This document shows positions 1 to 7,621 of a stretch of 64,000 nucleotides of DNA, in pieces. The DNA lies in NCBI RefSeq assembly GCF_002858745.1, contig NZ_PJRO01000008.1, positions 124,001-188,000 of the forward strand. The letters are read 5' to 3'. The notes beneath the pieces were generated by a model. The model was not told the DNA's origin. It ran no database searches and saw only the letters and a program-made list of their open reading frames with translations. The stretch's first letter is position 1, and every line of letters begins with the position of its first letter. Both the position numbers and the translations under genes were made by a program. The stretch comes from Mesorhizobium loti. Its GTDB lineage: Bacteria > Pseudomonadota > Alphaproteobacteria > Rhizobiales > Rhizobiaceae.

Positions 1-123
1 TTTCAGTTTGGCAAGCGTTGACGGTTTGCGGTAGCGCTTCCATCCCCCGGCCGGACCTTCCCTCTCAGGAAGGTGGAAGCTTCCGGCTACACACCCTGCC
101 CGCCGCTTCGGCGAGCCGGCGCA

Positions 124-609
124 TTATTCATGAGGCGGCGATGACTTCAACAGTCCGGCATAGATACCGGGTTCGGAGTTGGGGATCATCGTGGCACCCA
201 CCGTACGCTCGTAGAATTCCGAAGGGCCGACATCCCCGATGATGGCGTAGCCATAGCCCATCGTTTTGAGGTCGAGCAGCGAGGCGAGTAACAATGCATG
301 GCCGATGCCCAGACCTCTTGCCGCCTTGTCGACACCGGTCGGACCGAAAAAACCGCGTGCGATCGATTCATGGCAGGAAAAGCCGATCAGCTTTTCCTCG
401 CGTGTCGCCAGGAAGCATGTCGGCGGCTGGCGCATGATGGCGACAGCCGTTTCGCTCGACCAGCCGGCGCCGAACGTCTTGCGCACCCATGTGGTGACGA
501 GCTCGAGCTCCGGCGCCAGTGCCCGGCGGATCGTGACCCCGGCCTTCTGGATGCGCTCATCCAGGGCAGGCTCCGGTTTCAAAAGGGAAAGATTGACGAG
601 ATAATCCAT
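124..609 (-). CDS. GNAT-family N-acetyltransferase
   Basis: Probably a cytoplasmic enzyme that moves an acetyl group from acetyl-CoA to an unidentified amine. The 161-residue product has normal GNAT length. Residues 98-103 read RGLGIG, which fits the acetyl-CoA pyrophosphate loop R/Q-x-x-G-x-G/A, and a helix (ALLLASLLDL) follows as in motif A; a FYERTVGA segment lies near residues 132-139, where GNATs often have a conserved Tyr. It is the last gene on this strand behind a five-gene peptide-type ABC operon, 122 bp after it, with a long inverted repeat between them, so it may act on the imported compound. The ATG has only a weak purine-rich stretch upstream. The acceptor substrate cannot be read from the sequence. 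Confidence 0.85.
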   Translation of the reverse strand: MDYLVNLSLLKPEPALDERIQKAGVTIRRALAPELELVTTWVRKTFGAGWSSETAVAIMRQPPTCFLATREEKLIGFSCHESIARGFFGPTGVDKAARGLGIGHALLLASLLDLKTMGYGYAIIGDVGPSEFYERTVGATMIPNSEPGIYAGLLKSSPPHE

Positions 610-625
610 GCTGCTCTGCCGCTTC

Positions 626-727
626 AGGAGATTTCGAAGAATGATTGCATCGATTTTGACCCGGAAGTCTCGCTTAGCGTATGGTTGGCCATAGACAGAT
701 CGATGCAGTCATTCTTCGAAATCTCCT
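626..727. repeat. Long inverted repeat between transporter operon and GNAT gene
   Basis: Two 29-nt arms (626-654 and 699-727) are reverse complements with one mismatch and flank a 44-nt spacer. Each arm contains AGGAG, a 10-nt spacer and an ATG. On the minus strand this opens a 13-codon reading frame (712-674, MTASICLWPTIR then stop); on the plus strand the other arm opens a 17-codon frame. The element begins 5 bp after the stop codon of the ATPase gene. It could fold as a large hairpin (attenuator or processing site), or be an inverted duplication of a translation-start region. No T-run follows, so it is not a classical intrinsic terminator. Confidence 0.75.
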
Positions 728-731
728 TGGT

Positions 732-1670
732 TCACGCGCCGAGCGCGCGGATGAAATGGTTCGGACCAACCTGCTCGATGGTATCGGAGGCCGGCCGGCT
801 GATGCGGCGCACCTCTTCGGCATGGCCGAGGAAACGTGCGCTGTCACCCGGCACGAAAGGCCGATCCGGGTCCGGCACGGCCGAGAGCAGCAGCTTGGTG
901 TAAGGATGTCTGGCTTGCCGGATCACGGCCTGGGTATCGCCCCACTCCACCATCTGGCCGGCGAACATGACGATCACCTCCTCCGCGACATACGCTGCCG
1001 TCGCAATGTCATGGGTGATGTAGAGCAGCGCAAGCTGTCTTTCGCGCTTGATGCGCGACAACAGTTCCAGAATGCCCAACCGGATCGAAACGTCGAGCAT
1101 AGAGGTCGGCTCGTCGGCAACCAGAAGGTCCGGCCGCACGCCAAGCGCGCGTGCGATGTTGACACGCTGGCGCTGGCCGCCGGAAAGCTCATGCGGAAAT
1201 TTGTGCGCCGTCACGGCCGGATCCAGCCCCACAGAGGTGAGCAGGTCGGCGACACCTGAGATTTCCTCTGCCTTGCTGCTGACATGCCCGTGCAATTTCA
1301 GCGGCCGCGCCAAGTGGTGCTGGATCGAAAAAACAGGGTTGAGCGAGGCGAACGGGTCCTGGAACACCATCTGCACGGCGCGCCTGTAAGCAGCCTCGTC
1401 GGCCTTGGCGCCGGGATGCGTGATGTCGCGGCCACGGAAATACATCCTGCCGGCCGTCGGTTGATCCATGCGGGCAATGATGCGCGCGCAGGTGGTCTTG
1501 CCGCAGCCGGACTCGCCGACCAGCGCCAGAGCCCGACCGGGCTTCAGCGCCAGCGAGATGCCTCGCAACGCCTGAACGACACCAAAACTGCGTTCGATGC
1601 GATCAAGCCGCACAACAGGTTCAGCCAGCGCCTCGGCGCCGTCTACGGGAAGGCTCGGCTGCGCGTTCAT
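732..1670 (-). CDS. Peptide-type ABC transporter ATP-binding protein (DppF/OppF-like)
   Basis: Second nucleotide-binding subunit of a DppABCDF-type importer at the inner face of the membrane. In the 312-residue product the Walker A is GESGCGKTT (52-60), Q-loop Gln 104, signature LSGGQRQR from 162, Walker B LLVADE (182-187) and switch His 220; the C-terminal HPYTK segment is typical of the Opp/Dpp ATPase tail. The ATG at 1670 is chosen because it overlaps the upstream stop by 4 bp (ATGA), as at the other junctions of this operon; the frame stays open further upstream but would run through the neighbouring gene. ATP binding is certain; the substrate is not. Confidence 0.93.
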   Translation of the reverse strand: MNAQPSLPVDGAEALAEPVVRLDRIERSFGVVQALRGISLALKPGRALALVGESGCGKTTCARIIARMDQPTAGRMYFRGRDITHPGAKADEAAYRRAVQMVFQDPFASLNPVFSIQHHLARPLKLHGHVSSKAEEISGVADLLTSVGLDPAVTAHKFPHELSGGQRQRVNIARALGVRPDLLVADEPTSMLDVSIRLGILELLSRIKRERQLALLYITHDIATAAYVAEEVIVMFAGQMVEWGDTQAVIRQARHPYTKLLLSAVPDPDRPFVPGDSARFLGHAEEVRRISRPASDTIEQVGPNHFIRALGA

Positions 1671-2470
1671 GCGGCCGCTCCGTGACCGGGCAGCTGCGGG
1701 ATCGAGCCCCACAGCTTGCGCGTGTATTCGTGTGCCGGCGCGCGGCTGACCTGCCGCACATCGCCGACTTCGACCAGTTCGCCTTTCAGCATCACGCCGA
1801 CACGATGGCAAAGTTGTGCCATCAAATGCAGGTCGTGGGTGATGAACAGAACCGAGAAGCCATGGCTGCGCTGCAGGTCGATGACCTGTTCCAGGATCTC
1901 GCGCTGCACCACCACATCGAGCGCCGTCGTCGGCTCGTCCATGATGATCAGTTCCGGTTGCAGGGCGAGGCAGATGGCAATCACGATGCGCTGCCGCATG
2001 CCGCCTGAGAACTGGTAGGGATAGTCGTCCAGCCTTATTGCCGGAATGCCGACCAGCTTGAACATTTCCTCGGCACGAGTGCGCGACTGTGCCTTGGTGG
2101 CACCGATATGGCGCGCTAGCACGTCGTGAAACTGCGCCGCCACTCGCATCAGCGGATTGAGCGAATTCATCGCACTCTGGAAGACCATGCCGATACGCCG
2201 CCAGCGCACCTTTTGCAGCGCAGCTTCCGGCAGCTTCAAAAGGTCCTGATCATCGAGCAGCACCTCACCGCCTGCCACCCAGGCCGGCGGCTTCGACAGC
2301 CGCGTGATGGCATAGGCGATGGTGCTCTTGCCGCAGCCGGATTCGCCGGCAAGCCCGAACAACTCGCCACGGCCAATGTCGAACGACACGTTCTTCACCG
2401 CGCGGAACGCACCACCATCCGTCAGATAGTCGACGTCGAGGCTGCGGATTTGAAGCAGCGGCGCGTTCAT
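1667..2470 (-). CDS. Peptide-type ABC transporter ATP-binding protein (DppD/OppD-like)
   Basis: First ATPase subunit of the importer. Of 267 residues: Walker A GESGCGKST at 42-50, signature FSGGMRQR at 154-161 (the FSGGM form is usual in OppD/DppD), Walker B LIIMDE at 174-179 and His 212. It is shorter than typical DppD (about 320-330 residues) because it stops soon after the nucleotide-binding domain and lacks most of the cysteine-rich oligopeptide C-terminal extension. It overlaps both neighbours by 4 bp, so the four transporter genes behind the binding protein are probably translationally coupled. Confidence 0.93.
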   Translation of the reverse strand: MNAPLLQIRSLDVDYLTDGGAFRAVKNVSFDIGRGELFGLAGESGCGKSTIAYAITRLSKPPAWVAGGEVLLDDQDLLKLPEAALQKVRWRRIGMVFQSAMNSLNPLMRVAAQFHDVLARHIGATKAQSRTRAEEMFKLVGIPAIRLDDYPYQFSGGMRQRIVIAICLALQPELIIMDEPTTALDVVVQREILEQVIDLQRSHGFSVLFITHDLHLMAQLCHRVGVMLKGELVEVGDVRQVSRAPAHEYTRKLWGSIPQLPGHGAAA

Positions 2471-3369
2471 CGGGCGGCCCTCAATTCACGGGCGCGTAGC
2501 CGGTTGAGCCGCAGCCAGCGGCTGAGTGCTGGGCCGGAGCGAAGCTGCGGGTTGGCGATCTCGTCGAAAGTGAAGTTGAGCAACGCCAGCCCCAGCCCCA
2601 CGATTGCGATACCGAGCGCCGGCGCGCCGATGTCCCACCAGGCGCCGACGATGATCGCCGAGGAATTCTGGGCGTTGTAGAGCATGGTGCCCCAGGTGAC
2701 GTTCAACGGGTCGCCGAAACCGAGATATTCCAGCGTCGTCTGCGCCACGATCGCATAGATGATCGAGCCGACCAGGTTGATGCCGATCAGCGGCACGAGA
2801 TTGGGCAGGATTTCGACGAAAACGATGCGCCACCAGGGTTCGCCCACCATGCGCGCAGCAACGACGAACTCGCGGTTCTTCAGCGACAGGGCCTGGGCCC
2901 GCGTCATGCGCGCGCCCCATGGCCATGACGTGAGCGCGATGATGGCCATGATCGCCATTGGCCCGACGGTACCTGCAAACGATGCCAGCAGGATGAGCAA
3001 TGGAATGTTGGGAATGACCAGCACGGCATTGGTGGTCAGATCGAGCACCGCGTCGGTTCGGCCGCCGAAATAACCGGAGATCAGGCCAATCGCCGTGCCG
3101 AGCGCGGTGATCGCCAGTCCTGTTGCGAAGCCGACCGCCAGGGACGGTCGTGCACCCCAGACGAACTGCGAATAGACGTCACGCCCCATCTTGGTGGTGC
3201 CGAACACATGTTCCACGGTGGGTGGCTGGTGGGAGCGGCCGACGCGCTGCGCAGGATCTCCGGGCGCTAGCACCGGCGCCAGCAAAGCCATCAGGCAGAG
3301 CCCGGTGATGATGATGAAGCCCACCACTGCCTTCTTCTGGCGCAGGAACAGCTTGAGGCCCGAGCTCAT
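2467..3369 (-). CDS. Peptide-type ABC transporter permease (DppC-like)
   Basis: Inner-membrane channel subunit of the importer. The 300-residue protein opens with a short cytoplasmic stretch and a first membrane helix (VVGFIIITGLCLMALLAPVL), then the periplasmic segment HVFGTTKMGRDVYSQ typical of DppC-type subunits, then about five more hydrophobic segments. The EAA-type cytoplasmic loop that contacts the ATPases is REFVVAARMVGEPWWRIVF with downstream ILPNLVPL. Start and stop overlap the adjacent genes by 4 bp. The subunit gives no direct substrate clue. Confidence 0.93.
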   Translation of the reverse strand: MSSGLKLFLRQKKAVVGFIIITGLCLMALLAPVLAPGDPAQRVGRSHQPPTVEHVFGTTKMGRDVYSQFVWGARPSLAVGFATGLAITALGTAIGLISGYFGGRTDAVLDLTTNAVLVIPNIPLLILLASFAGTVGPMAIMAIIALTSWPWGARMTRAQALSLKNREFVVAARMVGEPWWRIVFVEILPNLVPLIGINLVGSIIYAIVAQTTLEYLGFGDPLNVTWGTMLYNAQNSSAIIVGAWWDIGAPALGIAIVGLGLALLNFTFDEIANPQLRSGPALSRWLRLNRLRARELRAAR

Positions 3370-4352
3370 GTCCGCCCCTCCTGTACCCTGGGATCGACAA
3401 CGCCGTAGAGGATATCGACCAGCAGGTTGGCGCCAAGCGTGGCCATGGTCATCAACAGCAACTGGCCCTGGATCACCGGATAGTCGCGGGCGACGCTTGC
3501 CGTGAACAGGGTGAGGCCCAGCCCCGGATAGTTGAAGACGATTTCAGTGACGATCGAGCCGCCGAACACGGCACCCAGCATCAGCGCCAGATTGGTCATG
3601 ACCGGCAGCATGGCGTTGCGCGCCGCATAGCTGAACATCACTGCCGTGTCGCTCAGCCCCTTGGCGCGCCCCATGGTGACATAGTCTTCACCCAGCACCG
3701 AGATCATCGACGAGCGCATCGTCGTCTGGAACTCACCGATCATGTAGGGTGAAAGCGTCAGCACCGGCATGATGGCGTGCCAGAACACCGAGCCGAAGAA
3801 GGTGAAGTTGATGCCGGGGTCGAGGCTGGGATCATAGGCGTAGCCCACCGGGAACCATCGCAGCGTCACGCCGAAAGTGAACAGCGTGGCGAGCGCGATG
3901 ATGACTGGCGGCACCGCAATCATCACGACCGAAAAGGGCGAGACAAACGCATCGAAGCGTCCACCTCGCCGCCATGCCGCCACTGCGCCGAGCGAGACGC
4001 CGATGCAAAGGGAAAAGACGACCGCCGTCACCACGAGGAAGGCAGTCCAGCCAGCTGAGCGGGCCAGCACCTCGGTGACGGTCTGCGGATAATATTTGAC
4101 CGACACGCCAAGATCGAAAGTGGCCAGTCCCTTCAGATAGTCCAGGAACTGCTGCCATATCGGCTGCTCGACGGCGCCGAAACGGGCCTTGATCGCCTCG
4201 ATCGCCGCCGGCGTCGCACGCGGCCCCAGCTGGGCGATCATGCTGTCGACCGGGCTCCCCGGCATCAGCCGGGGAAGCGTGAAGTTGACCAGGATGGCGA
4301 ACAGGAAGGCGGCCAGATAGACCCCGAGCCGTCGAAGAGGTATCCGCATCAC
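3366..4352 (-). CDS. Peptide-type ABC transporter permease (DppB-like)
   Basis: Partner membrane subunit to the DppC-like permease. It has 328 residues with an N-terminal helix (LGVYLAAFLFAILVNFTLPRLMPGSP), the P-x-x-P-GSP segment and large first periplasmic loop of DppB proteins, and the EAA-type loop EDYVTMGRAKGLSDTAVMF. The first two codons are GTG then ATG, so translation may begin at 4352 or 4349; both follow GGGACGGGA at a usable distance. The gap to the binding-protein gene is 27 bp and holds no clear hairpin. Confidence 0.93.
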   Translation of the reverse strand: MMRIPLRRLGVYLAAFLFAILVNFTLPRLMPGSPVDSMIAQLGPRATPAAIEAIKARFGAVEQPIWQQFLDYLKGLATFDLGVSVKYYPQTVTEVLARSAGWTAFLVVTAVVFSLCIGVSLGAVAAWRRGGRFDAFVSPFSVVMIAVPPVIIALATLFTFGVTLRWFPVGYAYDPSLDPGINFTFFGSVFWHAIMPVLTLSPYMIGEFQTTMRSSMISVLGEDYVTMGRAKGLSDTAVMFSYAARNAMLPVMTNLALMLGAVFGGSIVTEIVFNYPGLGLTLFTASVARDYPVIQGQLLLMTMATLGANLLVDILYGVVDPRVQEGRT

Positions 4353-4379
4353 CGCTATCCCGTCCCCTGTCCCTCCTGA

Positions 4380-6095
4380 TTATTGCACCGGCTTCAGCCG
4401 CAGCAAATGCACGAGCCGCAGGCGGTTGTTGTCGTGGTCTTCCGGGTTCATCGCCGGCTCGTCCTTGGTCACCCAGCCGGTAAAGCGCTTGGTCGAATAC
4501 TGGAACCAGGTCGGCCCGTTGAACACCGGCACCACCGGGAATTCGGTGGCGACGATCAATTGCACCTGGTCGAACAGCTTGTGGCGCTCTTCCTCCGTGG
4601 TCGCCTTGCGGTAGGCGTCGAAGATCTTGTCGAGTTCCGGATTGGAATAACGCGATGGCGCCGAGGTGATGCGGCCGGCGAAAGGCGTCGACAATGACTG
4701 GTAGTAGCCGCGGAAGGGCGTCGGACCGTCGGCGCGTGAATTCATCACGGCATCCAGCGTACCGTCGAGAATCTGCTTCTGCCACTGCTCGTATTCCGGT
4801 GTCGCCACCGAGGCGTTGACGCCGATCTTGCGCAGTCCTTCGACGCCAATCTGTACGGCATCGATCCAGTCCGTCCAACCGTTCGGCACGGCAATCGAGA
4901 AGGCAATCGGCTGTCCCTTAGGCGTGGTGCGGAAGCCGTCGGCGCCCTTCTTGTAACCGGCATCGTCGAGCACCTTGTTGGCCTTGTCGATGTCGTAGGC
5001 CATCCACACGTCGTGATCGCCTTCCGCGGCCTTGTTGCGCCAGGAGTCGAAGCGCGGTGGCAGGCCGGAGGCATGCAGGTTCACCACCGGATAACCGAAG
5101 CCTGCGATGTCCACCATCGAGGTGCGGTCCATCGACAGCGAAAAGGCGTGGCGGAAGTTGATGTCGGCGAAGGCCTCGGCATTGCCGGCATTCTTTGTCT
5201 TGAAATTCATCTGGAAGGCGACCGTCTCGGCGGGCGGCTGCCAGTAGCCGTTGTTCTTCGGATCGAGCGCGACATAGGTCTTGTCGATCTGCGGAATGAA
5301 CGATCCGATCCAGTCCATCGTGCCTTCGGGCAACAGCGCCAGCATCTGGTCGTTGCCGGAGATCTGCGGCAGCTTCAGGCAGTCCACCTTGAGATTGGCG
5401 GCATCCCAGTAGTTCGGATTGCGGCACTGTTCATAGATTTGCGGCGTGAAGCGGCGGACTTCGGTCATCGGCCCGGAGCCGACCGGCTTCTCGTTCTTGA
5501 AGGCAAGCGGATCCTTCACGTCCTTCCAGATGTGCTCGGGCACGACTGGAAAATCGGCCAGCGTCTCCGGGAAATGCGTGTCGACGGTTTTGAGGTTGAT
5601 CTTCACTTCCGTCGGTGACGGCGCCTCGACGGAGGCAACGGTTTCGCCGACGCCGACAGTGTCGACCGCCGGGTTCTTCAGCATCATTTCCAGCGTGAAC
5701 TTCATGTCCGCTGAAGTCAGCGGCTTGCCGTCGGACCATTTCACGCCGTCGCGCAGCGTGTAGGTGATTGATTTCAGGTCATCAGAAAACTTGTAGGCCG
5801 TAGCGAGACGCCAGATCGGCTTGCCGCCATCATAGTCGTTGAAGATGACCAGCGGCTCATAAATAAAATCCATCGTGCTCTGGCGGCGGCCACCGAGATC
5901 GAAAGGATTGAAGTTCTGGACCCAGCTGGTCTGCTCTTCGATGTGCATGGAGAGCACGGCTTCGGCGGAGGCGGATGTTGGGTAGGCGGTCAGCCCGGCT
6001 GCAGCGGACAGTGCTGCGAAGGCAGCACCGGCAAACAGACGCCGAAGCGATACGGTTCGGCGAGAAGAAGACGGATTCGTACTTTTGGCACGCAT
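4380..6095 (-). CDS. ABC transporter substrate-binding protein, family 5 (peptide/oligosaccharide type)
   Basis: Periplasmic receptor of the importer; first gene of a five-gene operon. The 571-residue product starts with a basic region containing two RR pairs and a hydrophobic stretch (AGAAFAALSAAAGLTAYPTSASA), a Sec or possibly Tat signal with cleavage near residue 45. The mature part has family-5 features: YEPLVIFNDYDGG, LRDGVKWSDGKPLT and a middle domain with QMNFKT. The N-terminal SWVQNFNPF segment is often seen in family-5 proteins that bind oligosaccharides rather than peptides, so the ligand may be a sugar oligomer; this is inference. A 19-bp palindrome lies 54 bp upstream of the start. 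Confidence 0.92.
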   Translation of the reverse strand: MRAKSTNPSSSRRTVSLRRLFAGAAFAALSAAAGLTAYPTSASAEAVLSMHIEEQTSWVQNFNPFDLGGRRQSTMDFIYEPLVIFNDYDGGKPIWRLATAYKFSDDLKSITYTLRDGVKWSDGKPLTSADMKFTLEMMLKNPAVDTVGVGETVASVEAPSPTEVKINLKTVDTHFPETLADFPVVPEHIWKDVKDPLAFKNEKPVGSGPMTEVRRFTPQIYEQCRNPNYWDAANLKVDCLKLPQISGNDQMLALLPEGTMDWIGSFIPQIDKTYVALDPKNNGYWQPPAETVAFQMNFKTKNAGNAEAFADINFRHAFSLSMDRTSMVDIAGFGYPVVNLHASGLPPRFDSWRNKAAEGDHDVWMAYDIDKANKVLDDAGYKKGADGFRTTPKGQPIAFSIAVPNGWTDWIDAVQIGVEGLRKIGVNASVATPEYEQWQKQILDGTLDAVMNSRADGPTPFRGYYQSLSTPFAGRITSAPSRYSNPELDKIFDAYRKATTEEERHKLFDQVQLIVATEFPVVPVFNGPTWFQYSTKRFTGWVTKDEPAMNPEDHDNNRLRLVHLLRLKPVQ

Positions 6096-6148
6096 GGTTT
6101 CGATTCCCCTGGTTGGAATTGACCCTTCCGCTCTTGCTGGCGGATAAG

Positions 6149-6167
6149 ATAAATCAATTTGATTTAT
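6149..6167. promoter_or_regulatory. 19-bp perfect palindrome, candidate operator
   Basis: ATAAATCAATTTGATTTAT is two 9-bp arms about one central base. It lies 54 bp upstream of the binding-protein start, where an operator would act. The protein that binds it is unknown; no regulator gene is adjacent. Confidence 0.55.
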
Positions 6168-6674
6168 GGGTATGGGTGAACTGCCTCTTCGTCAATCGAC
6201 AAAAACAGGGTAACGGCTAAAAAATCGTTTTAGCATAAGGGTTTGCGGGGAATGTGGGCGCGCCCAATGCTGCCGGAATTTGGGCCTTCAAGCCAAAAAT
6301 CCCAGCGCGCAGAATGGCTTAATTTGGATGGTTTGAAGGTTGCTTCACCCTCGTGTAGCGGCCAAAAAAGTTCAGGTCGACATCAACTCGGACTGCGCCT
6401 GCAGTTTGTGGAGCGAATTCCGTTCACACGCACAGATTGTGGATTTTGGGAAAGAACTCAGCGATGTCCACGACTTCCGTTTTTTTAAACGAAAATTGAC
6501 ATTGATTATCAAAAGGCTGTTTGATTTTCGCGCAAAACGTGCGGACCGGCTGTCCGCACGCCCGCTCATTGTTACAAACCGATCCGAATTCCCGCTCGGA
6601 TGGATCGTTCAGGCCACTCCTCGAAAGCGTCGCCAGGAGCGTTACCGCTCCCGTAAGGATGAATATCGGCGTGG

Positions 6675-6692
6675 GGCTGGTCCGAGCCAGCC
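6675..6692 (-). terminator. Hairpin directly after the SapC-family gene
   Basis: GGCTGG and CCAGCC arms around a 6-nt loop lie immediately beyond the stop codon at 6693-6695. There is no T-run, so it is a weak intrinsic terminator at best. Confidence 0.4.
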
Positions 6693-7481
6693 TTAAGCCG
6701 TCTTGTGCGACGCCGCCTGATGGATCAGCGAGCTCCAGCTGTTGGTCGAGGCAAGGTGGCAATAGACCAGCGTCAACGCGCCCGTTTTCCTGAGATCGAG
6801 GAACGCCTCGTCGCTCAGCTTGTTGAAGGCGTCTTCATCGATGATCTTGAAGTCGGTGAGGTTCAGAACCTCACCGTTCTCCAGCGTCACCGTGCTGCGG
6901 CGCTCGGCGAACAGGCCGTGCGCGGCGATCTTGTCGACCATGGCGCGCGTGGCGGCAAAGTCCATCTGGTATTGATTGCAGAAGGCAAGTGCCTGTTTGG
7001 TCGCTTCTGTTGCCTCGGTGCCAGCGAAGAAAGGCGCCGCCTTTTCGCCGCGCGCCGCTGCCACAACCTGCTCGACCACCCGATCGCTGCCCCGGTCGAC
7101 GCACAGTGCCAGCCGTCCGCTTCCCTGCCCGCCATCATCGGCAAGGATGAAGGGATACCGGCGCGCATAGGCGGGAATGTAGTGCGGCTTGGCCCACTGG
7201 CCGTCCTTGTCTACGAACAGGTTCTCGCCCTGCCGCAGCCCGGTGATGACGACCGGCTGATTGCTGGGACCGACGAAGACGATCGGATAGGAACGCATCG
7301 CCGCGGGCATCTCCCCCGTCACCACAGGCAACGCATGCGCGGCGCGTGTGAACGAAAAATCAGCACGTGCAACGAGGCCGAGTGAAGCGTGGCGGTCGGG
7401 ATTCATCGCCTCCGGCTTCGAATAAAAAAGCGGAAGTGCGTCTGCGGCCTCAGCCGTTGCCATGCCATTCTCTGCGGTCAT
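6693..7481 (-). CDS. SapC-family protein
   Basis: The 262-residue product carries the SapC-family pattern: ALPVVTGEMPAAMRSYPIVFVGPSNQPVVITGLRQGENLF, then a Trp-containing segment and HYIPAYARRYPFILADD. The family is named after a Campylobacter fetus S-layer locus gene; its biochemical role is unsettled and I do not assign one. I see no signal peptide. ATG 7481 is preferred over an upstream in-frame codon because it follows AGGGGGAAGAAGG at correct distance and begins shortly before the conserved region. It lies 140 bp downstream of the ribitol-operon kinase on the same strand and could be co-transcribed, but nothing links it to ribitol. Confidence 0.82.
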   Translation of the reverse strand: MTAENGMATAEAADALPLFYSKPEAMNPDRHASLGLVARADFSFTRAAHALPVVTGEMPAAMRSYPIVFVGPSNQPVVITGLRQGENLFVDKDGQWAKPHYIPAYARRYPFILADDGGQGSGRLALCVDRGSDRVVEQVVAAARGEKAAPFFAGTEATEATKQALAFCNQYQMDFAATRAMVDKIAAHGLFAERRSTVTLENGEVLNLTDFKIIDEDAFNKLSDEAFLDLRKTGALTLVYCHLASTNSWSSLIHQAASHKTA

Positions 7482-7621
7482 GCCTTCTTCCCCCTGAAGC
7501 TGGCGCAAATGAGGGCGTTTCGCCTTCGCAGCGCGTTCCAATCCGAGAGCGTCTTACGCCAGCGATCGGGAAAAAGTCCATCCGTCGCCTGACAGCAGAA
7601 CACGAATAGACCCAAGAATGG

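Larger units (their letters stand above)
6096..6692. other. 597-bp non-coding stretch upstream of the first importer operon
   Basis: No convincing gene. Open frames here lack ribosome sites and recognisable protein features. The part next to 6095 should hold the promoter of the importer operon and includes the palindrome at 6149-6167. GCTAAAA/TTTTAGC arms at 6216-6234 could form a small hairpin, and GGAGCG/CGCTCC at 6636-6651 another. The last bases before 6693 form the hairpin at the end of the SapC-family gene. The stretch 6480-6540 is markedly more AT-rich than its surroundings. Confidence 0.6.

Noticed and set aside
6243..6692. Several short open frames in the 6.1-6.7 kb gap
   Set aside because: No ribosome sites, no conserved features, overlapping in multiple frames; treated as non-coding.
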